Below are positions 1-7,576 of a stretch of DNA of 40,807 nt, piece after piece. The notes under the pieces were generated by a model. It was not told the DNA's origin. It ran no database searches and saw only the letters and a list, made by a program, of their open reading frames with translations. The translations under genes were made by a program, and so were the position numbers. Numbering within the stretch: the first letter of the stretch is position 1; the number at the start of each line of letters is the position of its first letter. This DNA is from Bradyrhizobium diazoefficiens (GTDB lineage Bacteria > Pseudomonadota > Alphaproteobacteria > Rhizobiales > Xanthobacteraceae): contig NZ_JAFCJJ010000036.1 in NCBI RefSeq assembly GCF_018131015.1, forward strand, positions 27,501 to 68,307, written 5' to 3'.

Positions 1-675
1 ACCGAGCTTCTCGTCGTCGTAGGGGCCGACCCATTCGGCGGCGTCGATCGTGCCCTTCTCCAGCGCCGGATAGATGTCGCCGCCTGCGATCTGCTGCGGC
101 ACGCCGCCGACCTTGGCGATGATCGTGCCGGCGAAGCCGCCGACGCGGAATTTCAATCCCCTGAAATCCTCCATCGACTTGATCTCCTTCCGGAACCAGC
201 CGCCCATCTGGGCGCCGGTCGAGCCGGTCGGAATGCCGACGGTGTTGTATTCTTTCAGGAGGTCGTTGAGCATCTCCGTGCCGCCGCCGAAATGCAGCCA
301 GGCGATATGCGCCCGCGTGTTCAGGCCGAACGGCAGCGACGTGCCGAAGGTGAAGGCGGGGTTCTTGCCCCAGTAATAATACAGCGCCGTGTTGCCCATC
401 TCGACGGTGCCGTTCGACACGGCATCCAGCACCTGCAGGGCCGGGACGATCTCGCCGGCGGCAAAGGGCTGGATCTGGAATTTGTTGTCGGTGGCCTCGG
501 CCACGCGCTTGCAGAAATATTCGCAGCCGCCATAGAGCGTATCGAGCGACTTGGGCCAGCTCGCGGCGAGCCGCCATCTCACCTCCGGCGACGACTGCGC
601 GATGGCGGGTGCCGCCACTGCGGTGCTCGCCGCCAGCCCGGCGCCGGTCACTTTCAGAAAATCACGACGTTTCAT
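1..675 (-). CDS. TakP-like TRAP transporter solute-binding protein, copy 1 (3' end cut by window)
   Basis: This is the N-terminal 225 residues of a periplasmic receptor for a tripartite (TRAP) transporter. It begins MKRRDFLKV, a twin-arginine (Tat) signal, followed by an Ala-rich core ending near APAIAQ. It then shows YYYWGKNPAF, TGAQMGGWFRKEI and GGDIYPALEKGTIDAAEWVGP, which I recognise from TakP of Rhodobacter, a 2-oxo acid receptor of the DctP family. The ATG start has GGAGG seven bases upstream. The reading frame is open at base 1, so the C-terminus lies outside the window. It is a close tandem paralogue of the gene at 1001-2092 on the same strand. No DctQ or DctM membrane gene is visible; they could lie beyond base 1. 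Family is sure; the ligand (a 2-oxo acid or related carboxylate) is inference. Confidence 0.9.
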   Translation of the reverse strand, partial: MKRRDFLKVTGAGLAASTAVAAPAIAQSSPEVRWRLAASWPKSLDTLYGGCEYFCKRVAEATDNKFQIQPFAAGEIVPALQVLDAVSNGTVEMGNTALYYYWGKNPAFTFGTSLPFGLNTRAHIAWLHFGGGTEMLNDLLKEYNTVGIPTGSTGAQMGGWFRKEIKSMEDFRGLKFRVGGFAGTIIAKVGGVPQQIAGGDIYPALEKGTIDAAEWVGPYDDEKLG

Positions 676-1000
676 GTTGATCCCTCCGTTGTGCCGATCC
701 TCTCGACGAGCGGTGACGATCTTCGTGTCGTCTTTGGCTTCGCCGATAACCGACGTTGTCTGTGGTGAAGGTGTGAGCGTTTCCGACGGCCCTTCAGGGC
801 TCTTCTTCTGGAGTCCGAGCGTTGCGGTTCCAACGGTCAGGATGACCGGTCATCCGGCGATAATCAAGCGGCGTCGCGCCGCTCGCAGTTGCGAAGCCGA
901 TTGCGGGGCAGCTCGAAACGAGCGCCCAAAACATGCAAAACCCCGGAGATCGCGGCATCTCCGGGGCGTCTTCGTCTTTAGTCGAGTGGTCGCTGCCGCG
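676..1000. promoter_or_regulatory. Gap between the two TRAP receptor genes: promoter region of copy 1, terminator of copy 2
   Basis: No convincing gene lies in these 325 bases. The part next to copy 1 (about 676-850) aligns by eye with the region upstream of copy 2 (2093-2260). Both contain TCCTCCGTTGTGCCGAT or a near match beside the start, and further out an ACGGCCC-(7 nt)-GCTCTT block and a GGTTCC block. The upstream control DNA was therefore probably duplicated with the gene. The part next to copy 2 carries the hairpin terminator at 930-966. Confidence 0.6.
930..966 (-). terminator. Intrinsic terminator of TRAP receptor copy 2
   Basis: A perfect 10-bp stem (CCCCGGAGAT at 941-950 with ATCTCCGGGG at 957-966) encloses a 6-base loop. 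On the minus strand it is followed by TTTTGCATGTTTT, a T-rich tail. It lies 35 bases past the stop codon of the gene at 1001-2092, so copy 1 probably has its own promoter. Confidence 0.8.
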
Positions 1001-2092
1001 TCAGGTCTTGGTCCGCATCCGCGCCATGAAGCCGTCGTAGCTCAGCTCCGCCACCTGCATCCAGGGCAGCGAGTCGTTCTTGAAGGCCATCATGCTCGCA
1101 TGCATCTTGCCGAAATGCGCATTGGTCTTGGACAGATCGGCGTAGATCTCGTTGGCCGCATTGTAGCAGGCCTCGAGCACCTCCTGCGGGAAGCCCCTGA
1201 CGAGGGCGCCGTTCACGATCAGCCGCTTCAGCGCCGGGGCGTTCACCGCATCGTATTTCCCGGTGATCCAGGTGAAGGTGTCGCGTGACGCTGCATCGAT
1301 CGCCGCTTGGTAGTGCTTGGGCAGCGCGTTCCACTTCTCGATGTTGATGATGTTGTGGCCCTGGCTCGTGCCTTCCCACCAGCCGGGATAGTAGTAGTAC
1401 TTCGCGATCTTGACGAAGCCGAGCTTCTCGTCGTCATAGGGGCCGACCCACTCGGCCGCGTCGATGGTGCCCTTTTCCAGCGCTGGGTAGATGTCGCCGC
1501 CGGCGAGCTGCTGCGGGACGCAGCCGAGCTTGGCGAGGATGGTGCCGGCAAAGCCGCCGATACGCATCTTCAGGCCCTTCAGGTCCTCGACGGACTTGAT
1601 CTCCTTCCTGAACCAGCCGCCCATCTGGGCGCCGGTGGATCCGGTCGGGATGCCGTAGACGTTGTGCTCCTTCAGCAGGTCGTTGACGAGATCCTGTCCG
1701 CCGCCCCACAGCAGCCAGGAAATCTGCTGGCGGGTGTTCAATCCGAACGGCAGTGCGGTCGCGAAGGTGAAGGCGGGGTTCTTGCCCCAGTAGTAGTAGA
1801 GCGCGGTGTTGCCGATCTCGACAGTGCCGTTCGACACGGCATCCAGCACCTGCAGGCCCGGGACGATCTCGTTGGCCGCAAAGGGCTGGATCTGGAATTT
1901 GTTGTCGGTGATGTCGGCGACCTGCTTGCAGAAATATTCGCAGCCGCCGTAGAGCGTATCGAGCGCCTTCGGCCAGCTCGTGGCGTAGCGCCACTTGATC
2001 TCGGGCGACGACTGCGCGATCGCGGGCGCGGCCACGGCCGTGCTTGCGGCGAGGCCGGCGCCGGTCACCTTCAGGAAATCACGACGTTTCAT
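1001..2092 (-). CDS. TakP-like TRAP transporter solute-binding protein, copy 2
   Basis: A full-length periplasmic TRAP receptor of 363 residues, close to the 365 of TakP as I recall it. It has a Tat signal (MKRRDFLKV then an Ala-rich stretch to APAIAQ). Family blocks follow: SWPKALDTLYGGCEYF, YYYWGKNPAFTFA, TGAQMGGWFRKEI, LKMRIGGFAGTIL (the Arg contacts the ligand carboxylate in TakP), GGDIYPALEKGTIDAAEWVGPY and YYYYPGWWEG. I chose the ATG at 2092 because copy 1 starts at the same codon. A TTG three bases upstream is also possible; GGAGGA precedes both. By analogy the ligand is a 2-oxo monocarboxylate or related acid and uptake is Na+-dependent. It is transcribed away from the reductase gene at 2389 and ends before the terminator at 930-966. 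Confidence 0.93.
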   Translation of the reverse strand: MKRRDFLKVTGAGLAASTAVAAPAIAQSSPEIKWRYATSWPKALDTLYGGCEYFCKQVADITDNKFQIQPFAANEIVPGLQVLDAVSNGTVEIGNTALYYYWGKNPAFTFATALPFGLNTRQQISWLLWGGGQDLVNDLLKEHNVYGIPTGSTGAQMGGWFRKEIKSVEDLKGLKMRIGGFAGTILAKLGCVPQQLAGGDIYPALEKGTIDAAEWVGPYDDEKLGFVKIAKYYYYPGWWEGTSQGHNIINIEKWNALPKHYQAAIDAASRDTFTWITGKYDAVNAPALKRLIVNGALVRGFPQEVLEACYNAANEIYADLSKTNAHFGKMHASMMAFKNDSLPWMQVAELSYDGFMARMRTKT

Positions 2093-2388
2093 CAAAAAAG
2101 TCCTCCGTTGTGCCGATGCTTCGGGCCAGGGACGATCTCGTCATTCCCTTCGCCGAGGCTCGACATTGTTTTGTTGAAGCCTGTCGAGGCTTGTTGGGCG
2201 TATCCGAACGGCCCTGATGGGCTCTTGTTGCTGGAATTCCGATCGTGTCGGTTCCGCGTGCGAGGATGGACGGGCGGCATGCGAGAATCAAGCCTCATGC
2301 CGTCTCGCGGCCGCAAAGCCTGGCCAAACGCAAGTCGGGGCGGCCGCGTGCTGCTATTGGATTAGGCAACAACAAGGGAGGCTCGCGC
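2093..2388. promoter_or_regulatory. Divergent promoter region between TRAP receptor copy 2 and PRISE-like reductase
   Basis: No gene seen in these 296 bases. The half nearest 2092 resembles the DNA upstream of receptor copy 1. The half nearest 2389 ends in a good ribosome binding site (AGGGAGG) for the reductase. A reading frame open back to 2245 exists upstream of 2389, but its residues are low-complexity Arg-rich sequence and it has no better start signal. Confidence 0.5.
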
Positions 2389-3468
2389 ATGACGGGCAAG
2401 AAGGTCGTGGTCGCCGGAGCGACCGGTCTCGTCGGCAACGCCGCCTTGCGGCATTTCGGCACGTCCTGCGAGGTTGTCGCGCTGTCCCGGCGCAGGCCGC
2501 GCGACCTCTACGGCGCGCGCCACGTCCCGATCGACCTCACCGTTGAGGCCGATTGCCGCCGTGCCGCGGCCGAGCTGCGGGGCGCCACCCACCTGGTCTA
2601 CGCCGCGCTCTACGAGGCGCCGCAGCTCGTCGACGGCTGGCGCGACCCGCAGCAGATCAGGACCAACGATTTGATGCTGCGCAACCTGATGGGCGCGCTC
2701 GAGCCCGTCGCGCCGGATCTGCGGCATGTCGCCCTGCTGCAGGGCACCAAGGCCTATGGCGTTCACGTCCGCCCCCTGACCGTGCCGGCGCGCGAAGGCC
2801 GCTCGGAAATGTACGAGCAGCCCAATTTCTACTGGGCGCAGGAGAACTTTTTGCGCGAGCTCCAGACCGGCAAGGCGTGGCACTGGAGCATCCTGCGGCC
2901 CGTGCTGATCGTCGGGCTCGCCATGGGCGGCGCCATGGACCTGATCCCGCCGCTCGGCGTCTACGCCGCGATGCTGCGCGAAGCGGGCCGGCCGCTCGAT
3001 TACCCCGGCGGCGCCGCGCGGGTGTCGCAGGCCGTCGATGTCGATCTGCTGGCCCGCGCGATCGCCTGGTCGGGCGAGGCGCAAGCCGCGCGGAACGAGG
3101 CCTTCAACGTCACCAATGGCGACGTCTTCACCTGGGAAAACATCTGGCCGGCGCTGGCGGACGCCCTGGAGATGAAGCCCGGCAGGCCGGTCCCGCTGTC
3201 GCTCGCAAAGGAGTTTCCGAACTGGGTCGCTCCCTGGGACGCGTTGCGGCGCAAGCACAACCTCATGTCGCCAGGCCTCGCCGAATTCGTCGGCCTGTCA
3301 TTCCAGTACGCCGATTACAGCATGCGCCACGGCCACACCGAATCCGGTCCGCCCTCGATCGTCTCGACGGTCAAGATCAACCACGCCGGCTTCACCGAGA
3401 TGATGGACACCGAGGACATGTTCCGGAAATGGTTCCGGCAGGCGAAGGAAGAGCGGCTGCTGCCGTAG
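2389..3468 (+). CDS. PRISE-like SDR family NAD(P)H-dependent reductase
   Basis: A 359-residue extended short-chain dehydrogenase/reductase. The N-terminus has a beta-strand and a glycine-rich nucleotide site, VVVAGATGLVGNAAL (about residues 5-19). The middle contains LLQGTKAYGVH and NFYWAQENFL. The latter resembles the NFYYxxED signature of the PRISE family (plant progesterone 5-beta-reductase, iridoid synthase and bacterial VEP1-like enone reductases), where the Tyr stands in the active site. Next comes WSILRPVLIVG. Known relatives reduce activated C=C bonds of enones. The substrate here is unknown. The ATG at 2389 is chosen over an in-frame start at 2245 because AGGGAGG sits seven bases before it and the glycine motif follows at once. 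The gene ends one base from the convergent dehydrogenase gene. Confidence 0.85.
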   Translation: MTGKKVVVAGATGLVGNAALRHFGTSCEVVALSRRRPRDLYGARHVPIDLTVEADCRRAAAELRGATHLVYAALYEAPQLVDGWRDPQQIRTNDLMLRNLMGALEPVAPDLRHVALLQGTKAYGVHVRPLTVPAREGRSEMYEQPNFYWAQENFLRELQTGKAWHWSILRPVLIVGLAMGGAMDLIPPLGVYAAMLREAGRPLDYPGGAARVSQAVDVDLLARAIAWSGEAQAARNEAFNVTNGDVFTWENIWPALADALEMKPGRPVPLSLAKEFPNWVAPWDALRRKHNLMSPGLAEFVGLSFQYADYSMRHGHTESGPPSIVSTVKINHAGFTEMMDTEDMFRKWFRQAKEERLLP

Positions 3469-3469
3469 C

Positions 3470-4777
3470 CTATTTCGCGAACGCGGCTTCCATCGCCTTC
3501 CGCGTCTTCACCGTCTCGTTGCCGGCGTCGAATTCGACGTCGCTCCAGCGCACGATCGCGCCATGGGCGACGTCGTGTTTCAGCTTCACGCGATGCGCAA
3601 GCCCGATCGGCAGTGCGCCGGCCTTCAGGCTCGCGGCCGCCGGCATCAGCTTGCCCCACACCGTGTAGCCGCCTTCGCCGTCCAGCATCTCGCCGGCGCG
3701 CAGGGGCCGCTTGGCGACGGCTGCGACGTCGCCGCGGAAGCCGAAAGCCTGTCCGGTCGGCTCATTGCGCAACGCCGTCGACAGCACGGAGATGCCGAGC
3801 TCGAGCCCGATCAAATGGTAGGGCTTGTACATCGCCGCATAGCGCCCGCTGGGGTCGGTCTTCAGGCCATATTGCCTGAAGCAGTCTGCGGCATAGTCGT
3901 TCGGCGCCTCCAGCACGACATAGACGCCCCAGCGCAGGTCGCGGAACACCGGCCGTCCGTCGCGCTCGAGCGAGGAGACCACCTCCACCACGCCGGCTCG
4001 CTCCAGCACGCCGCCGTGCGATCGCGGCCGCATCACATGCGGCAAATCGTCGACGCCGCAGGGCGGAAACAGCAGGCCGTCCGCGGGCACATCGAGGGTG
4101 CAGGCGTTCGCGATCGCCGCCATCTCGATCGCCGATTTGGTGCCGTCGAGGAAGGAGTTGAACATCTGCGGATTCATGCCGGCCGACTGCGCCTCGCCCG
4201 CGGTCAGGCCGTAATGCTGCCAGACGCCGTCGGGCGTGACGTCGTGATAGGCCGGCAAATATTTGGTGCCCTTGCCGGCGGCGACGACGCGAAAGCCGGT
4301 GGCGCGGGCCCAGTCTACCATCTCCGTCGTCAGCGCCGGCTGGTCGCCATAGGCGAGCGAATAGACCACGCCGGCTTTCCGCGCTTCCTCGGCGAGCAGG
4401 GGGCCCGCCAGCACGTCGGCCTCGACATTGACCATCACGATATGCTTGCCGGCCGCGATCGCGGCGCGCGCATGGCGGATGCCGACGGCCGGATTGCCGG
4501 TGGCTTCGACCACGACATCCACGGCGCTGCCGGCAATGGCGCGGGCGCCGTCGTCGGTGAAGGTCGTGGCCGCGATGCGCTCGCTGTCCCATCCGACGGT
4601 GCGGCAGGCCTCGCGCGCACGGTCGCGGTCGAGGTCGACGATGAGTGGCACCTCCAGCCCGGGCGTGTGCGGCACCTGCGACAGAAACATCGAGCCGAAT
4701 TTGCCGGCCCCGATCAGCGCGACACGGACAGGCTTTCCGCCCGCCGCGCGGGCCTGGAGGAGGCGGTAGAGGTTCAT
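3470..4777 (-). CDS. NAD(P)-dependent homoserine-dehydrogenase-like oxidoreductase with C-terminal SAF domain
   Basis: A 435-residue cytosolic protein. Residues about 16-150 form a Rossmann fold with VRVALIGAGKFGSM (GAGKFG at 23-28) and VDVVVEATGNPAVG, typical of homoserine dehydrogenase-type NAD(P) domains. The C-terminal third (about 345-415) resembles an SAF domain, found in FlgA, antifreeze-like and sugar-acid dehydratase proteins. Such proteins are often misnamed flagellar FlgA because of that domain. It acts on an unknown small polyol or hydroxy acid; I do not recognise a specific enzyme. The ATG at 4777 has only a weak ribosome site. It follows the dioxygenase gene on the same strand after 154 bases filled by a palindromic repeat, and is probably in its operon. 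Confidence 0.8.
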   Translation of the reverse strand: MNLYRLLQARAAGGKPVRVALIGAGKFGSMFLSQVPHTPGLEVPLIVDLDRDRAREACRTVGWDSERIAATTFTDDGARAIAGSAVDVVVEATGNPAVGIRHARAAIAAGKHIVMVNVEADVLAGPLLAEEARKAGVVYSLAYGDQPALTTEMVDWARATGFRVVAAGKGTKYLPAYHDVTPDGVWQHYGLTAGEAQSAGMNPQMFNSFLDGTKSAIEMAAIANACTLDVPADGLLFPPCGVDDLPHVMRPRSHGGVLERAGVVEVVSSLERDGRPVFRDLRWGVYVVLEAPNDYAADCFRQYGLKTDPSGRYAAMYKPYHLIGLELGISVLSTALRNEPTGQAFGFRGDVAAVAKRPLRAGEMLDGEGGYTVWGKLMPAAASLKAGALPIGLAHRVKLKHDVAHGAIVRWSDVEFDAGNETVKTRKAMEAAFAK

Positions 4778-4794
4778 GGGGACATCCGATGTGA

Positions 4795-4931
4795 TCGTGT
4801 CCCGGACGCGGTGCAGCGCGTAGCGCTGCTCCGCAGAGCCGGGACCCAGTGAGAGAAGTGCGTGCGGCCTGGGCCCCGGCTCAGCCGCGCACCGCTGAAG
4901 AAGCGCTGCGCTGCGTCCGGGGCACGAGACC
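4795..4931. repeat. Dispersed palindromic repeat, family B, copy 1
   Basis: The element runs from a TGTCCCGGACGCGG edge to a GCGTCCGGGGCACGAGACC edge, with an internal pair of GAGCCGGGACCCA and TGGGCCCCGGCTC arms. A second copy lies at 31219-31344 with the same outer arms and inner pair. It fills the gap between the dioxygenase and dehydrogenase genes and ends exactly at the dioxygenase stop codon. It probably folds into a long RNA hairpin and may affect read-through. The family resembles repeats I associate with Bradyrhizobium intergenic DNA. Confidence 0.8.
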
Positions 4932-5732
4932 TTACTCCGCCGCCTGCCGCGGCGCACGGGCAAGGCGCAGCAGCGCGTCGTCCTCCACGGTCTTGATCGG
5001 CGCAAAGTCGCGGTGGGCGATGTACTCCGGCCGCGTCGGGGTGCGGATGTAGTTCGAGACCGCGTTCAGCGTCAAATACACGATCTTGCGCGGATAGGGC
5101 GTGATGTTGCCGCTGGAGCCGTGCACGAGGTTGCCGTGGAACATCAGCATGCCGCCGCCCTTGCCGGTCGGCGCGACGATGCCGCCCTGCTTGACGAGGC
5201 GCGTCACGGTGTCCTCGTCCAGCGTCCACAGCGGATAGGAGGTTGTGGCGAGGTCGTGCGAGGCCTCGAGGTCGCCGGCGTTCTGGCTGCGCGGCACCAG
5301 CATCAGGGGACCGTTGATCGGCATCACCTCGTCGAGGAAGATCGCGATGTTCATCGCGCGCGGCTCCGGCATGCCGTCGTCGCGCTTCCAGGTGCCGTAG
5401 TCCTGGTGCCATTGCCAGACATCGCCGGTGAAGGCCGATTTCGCGTTGATCTTGAACTGGTGCATGTAGACCTTTTCGCCGAACACCTGCTCGACCGGCT
5501 CGATCATGCGCGGATGCGCGCCCAAAATGCCGAAGGCCTCGTTGTAGAGATGCGCGGCAAAGGCGGTGCGCGGCGCGCCGCTCTTCTCGCGCCAGACCTC
5601 CGGCCGGTTGGCGTCGTAGATGCCGACCGCCTCGCGCGCGAGGAAATCGACCTCCTCTTGGGCAAACAGCTCGGGCAGGAACAGCCAGCCCTCGCGGTGG
5701 AAGAACTCCAGTTGCGCCTGGGACAGTTTCAT
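4932..5732 (-). CDS. PhyH-family, EctD-like Fe(II)/2-oxoglutarate dioxygenase
   Basis: A 266-residue non-haem iron oxygenase of the phytanoyl-CoA dioxygenase family. The iron ligands are visible: H109 and D111 in WQWHQDYG and H204 in NLVHGSSGN. R215 in ITPYPR would hold 2-oxoglutarate. The blocks WHQDYGTWxxxDGMP, NGPLMLVPRS and HGSSGNITPYPR closely resemble ectoine 5-hydroxylase EctD. However, it lacks an ectoine cluster, is shorter than EctD, and differs around the first motif, so ectoine is unlikely as substrate. The start has AGGAGG seven bases upstream. It lies between a GntR regulator and a SAF-domain dehydrogenase on the same strand, suggesting hydroxylation followed by oxidation of an unknown catabolic substrate. 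Family sure, reaction partner unknown. Confidence 0.88.
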   Translation of the reverse strand: MKLSQAQLEFFHREGWLFLPELFAQEEVDFLAREAVGIYDANRPEVWREKSGAPRTAFAAHLYNEAFGILGAHPRMIEPVEQVFGEKVYMHQFKINAKSAFTGDVWQWHQDYGTWKRDDGMPEPRAMNIAIFLDEVMPINGPLMLVPRSQNAGDLEASHDLATTSYPLWTLDEDTVTRLVKQGGIVAPTGKGGGMLMFHGNLVHGSSGNITPYPRKIVYLTLNAVSNYIRTPTRPEYIAHRDFAPIKTVEDDALLRLARAPRQAAE

Positions 5733-5768
5733 GGGTCGTCCTCCTGATCTGCTTGTTATTTTCTCTGT

Positions 5769-5857
5769 CGTCATGCCCGGGCTTGTCCCGGGCATCCACG
5801 TTCTTTCTTCAACGTCCAACAAGGACGTGGATGGCCGGGTCAAGCCCGGGCATGACG
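5769..5857. repeat. Dispersed palindromic repeat, family A, copy 1
   Basis: The left arm reads CGTCATGCCCGGGCTTGTCC and the right arm ends GGTCAAGCCCGGGCATGACG, so the ends are near-perfect inverted copies. An inner pair (ATCCACGTTC and GACGTGGAT) extends the palindrome. Other copies are at 29043-29123, 30328-30410 and 37817-37931. It sits between the GntR regulator and the dioxygenase. Translation of one strand gives the familiar spurious peptide MPGLVPGIHV. Confidence 0.88.
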
Positions 5858-5868
5858 GTGGTCTGCGG

Positions 5869-6543
5869 CTACGCCGCTTCCTCCGTCGCCTTCAATCTTT
5901 CCTCGGTCATCCGTCCCGCCGTCTGCGCATGGGCGAGCGCGGCGTGCTCGGCCGCGTTCGCGTCACCTGCGAGAATGTGGCCCGCGATGGTCGCATGCTC
6001 GGCCCAGGCGCTGCCGCGATAGTCGAGCTCCGACAGCACCGTTGCCATCGAGCGGCGCATATGCGGCCATTGCGGCGCGATCGTCTCCTCGATCACGGGA
6101 TTGCCGGCGAGCTGGTAGATCGCGCGGTGAAACGCGACGTCGAGCGCGATGAGCTCGGCAAGTGGCGTGTTGCGGTCAATGCCGCGCCCGGCGGCGAGCG
6201 CCGCCTCGAGCCGCGCGCGCCCCGTGGCGTCGCTCGGCCCTCGCATTGCGGCGAGCCGGGCGGCGAGCGCATCGATGGCGCCGCGCACCTCGTAGAGCTG
6301 GCGGATGCGCGCGGGGTCGAGCTGGGTGACTTCGAAGCCGCGCCGGCCGCTCTCGGCGACGAGACCCTGGCGGTGCAACAGATGCAGCGCGTGCGACACC
6401 GGCTGGCGCGAGACGCCGAGCTTGTCGGCGAGCTCGTTCTGCCGGATGCGCTGCCCGGGCCGAAGGGTGCGGTCGGAGATCGCCTCCAGGATCCGGGCAT
6501 AGACCTGGTCGATCAGGTTCGGGAGCGGGTCGAGGGGGATCAC
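5869..6543 (-). CDS. GntR-family (FadR/FCD type) transcriptional regulator
   Basis: A DNA-binding repressor of 224 residues if started at the GTG at 6543. A winged helix-turn-helix covers about residues 10-72 (LIDQVYARILEAI, ELADKLGVSRQPVSHAL, RQGLV). An all-helical FCD ligand-binding domain follows (LYEVRGAIDALAARLAA, then DVAFHRAIYQLAGNPVI with the Asp and His of the metal/ligand site). The frame stays open upstream to a TTG at 6609, but that stretch contains a perfect palindrome and a promoter-like TTGACT. The GTG at 6543 has GGAG eight bases upstream and starts just before the conserved NLIDQVY. The protein probably represses itself and the dioxygenase and dehydrogenase genes downstream, with the ligand tied to their substrate. 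Confidence 0.88.
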   Translation of the reverse strand: MIPLDPLPNLIDQVYARILEAISDRTLRPGQRIRQNELADKLGVSRQPVSHALHLLHRQGLVAESGRRGFEVTQLDPARIRQLYEVRGAIDALAARLAAMRGPSDATGRARLEAALAAGRGIDRNTPLAELIALDVAFHRAIYQLAGNPVIEETIAPQWPHMRRSMATVLSELDYRGSAWAEHATIAGHILAGDANAAEHAALAHAQTAGRMTEERLKATEEAA

Positions 6544-6569
6544 GCCGGCGGCTCCGGAAATATAAATCG

Positions 6570-6589
6570 GAATACGGAATTCCGTATTC
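6570..6589. promoter_or_regulatory. Perfect 20-bp palindrome, probable GntR operator
   Basis: The sequence GAATACGGAATTCCGTATTC is its own reverse complement. On the minus strand TTGACT (6604-6609) could be a -35 box, and TACGGA 17 bases further would fall inside the palindrome as a weak -10. The site lies 27 bases upstream of the GTG chosen for the GntR gene. Binding here would block that promoter, fitting autorepression. No second copy was noticed in the window. Confidence 0.75.
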
Positions 6590-6682
6590 GAAGGGACCGC
6601 GGGAGTCAAGGCGGTTGCCAGGTGCGCTCAAGCCGTCGTCTGGAGCTCCACTAAGCCATTGATATAACTAAGGTAGGCCAGT

Positions 6683-7540
6683 CTAGCGCTCCAGCACCTC
6701 CACGTCGAACGCGGCGATCCGCTCCGCATCGGCCACTGCTTCGATCTCCGCGATCCGTCCGCCGTCGAAGGTGACGCGCAGCGCGATGCGCAGGCGTCCG
6801 CCGAAGATGACGGCGACACCCATCTCGCCATCGACCAGCGCGGGCCGCGCGGCCTGGGCACGTCCCTTGAAGGTCTGGGCCACGGCGTCGGCGCCGCGGA
6901 TTTCGGGAAGCGAGCCGAGGCGTACTGCGGCCTGATCGGCGCGGAACACGACGTCGGGGTCGAGCACGGCCAGCAGGCCCTCGAAATTGCCCTCGCGCGA
7001 TGCCCTCAGGAAGGCGTCGACGATCGTGCGCTGGCGGGACAAATCCGCCTCCGGCACCGGCGCGCCCTGCACGCGCCGCCGCGCGCGGCTCGCAAGCTGG
7101 CGCGAGGCGTCGACTGAGCGACCGACGATCGGCGCGATCTCCTCGAAGGGAACTGCGAACATGTCGTGCAGCACGAAGGTGAGCCGCTCGGCCGGCTGCA
7201 ATGTTTCGAGCACAACCAGCAGCGCCGCGCCGACGGAATCGGCCATCTCCGCCTCGCGCTCCCGCGTCTCGTCAACCGGTTCCGGCACATGTGGACCCAT
7301 CGGGTCTTCCTTGCGAGACTTCCGCGCGCGCAGCATGTCGAGGCAGATGCGCGCGACCACGGTGGTCAGCCAGCCCCGCAAATTCGCGACCTCGGACGTA
7401 TCGCTCCGGCTCAGCCGTAGCCACGCCTCCTGAACGGCGTCATCGACCTCGCTGCGTGCGCCCAGCATCCGATAGGCGACGCTGCGCAAATGGTTCCGAT
7501 TGGCCTCGAACTGTTGGCTCAGAAAATTTTCGTCCGTCAT
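6683..7540 (-). CDS. ECF41-type RNA polymerase sigma factor with C-terminal SnoaL-like domain
   Basis: A 285-residue extracytoplasmic-function sigma factor. Region 2 is at about 15-75 (YRMLGARSEVDDAVQEAWLRL, LRGWLTTVVARICLDMLR). Region 4 is at about 105-158 (LLVVLETLQPAERLTFVLHDMF, IVGRSVDASRQLASRARRRV). The extra domain from about residue 170 is a SnoaL-like fold with FDGGRIAEIE (DGGR at 259-262). That layout, the PEPV segment between regions 2 and 4, and the neighbouring carboxymuconolactone decarboxylase gene are hallmarks of group ECF41. In that group the fused C-terminal domain, not an anti-sigma factor, controls activity. No anti-sigma gene is seen here. The ATG at 7540 has AAGGGA upstream. 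A matching ECF41 promoter precedes it, so it is probably autoregulated. The triggering signal is unknown. Confidence 0.9.
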   Translation of the reverse strand: MTDENFLSQQFEANRNHLRSVAYRMLGARSEVDDAVQEAWLRLSRSDTSEVANLRGWLTTVVARICLDMLRARKSRKEDPMGPHVPEPVDETREREAEMADSVGAALLVVLETLQPAERLTFVLHDMFAVPFEEIAPIVGRSVDASRQLASRARRRVQGAPVPEADLSRQRTIVDAFLRASREGNFEGLLAVLDPDVVFRADQAAVRLGSLPEIRGADAVAQTFKGRAQAARPALVDGEMGVAVIFGGRLRIALRVTFDGGRIAEIEAVADAERIAAFDVEVLER

Positions 7541-7541
7541 C

Positions 7542-7568
7542 GGTCACATCCCTTCATCGCGACCCGTC
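7542..7568 (+). promoter_or_regulatory. Predicted ECF41 promoter for the AhpD-like gene
   Basis: GGTCACA (7542-7548), 16 bases, then CGTC (7565-7568). This fits the ECF41 promoter I recall (TGTCACA, 16 bases, CGTC) with one mismatch. Transcription would start near 7575 and give a leader of about 60 bases before the ATG at 7637. Confidence 0.75.
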
Positions 7569-7576
7569 ATGCCCAT

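Noticed and set aside
3470..4777. Flagellar FlgA annotation for the dehydrogenase
   Set aside because: Only the SAF domain is shared; the Rossmann domain, lack of signal peptide and context show an oxidoreductase.
3563..4852. A 429-codon open frame on the plus strand
   Set aside because: It is antisense to the SAF-domain dehydrogenase and reads through the family B repeat.
4932..5732. Naming the dioxygenase EctD (ectoine hydroxylase)
   Set aside because: No ectABC genes are nearby, the length is shorter, and the first motif differs from true EctD.
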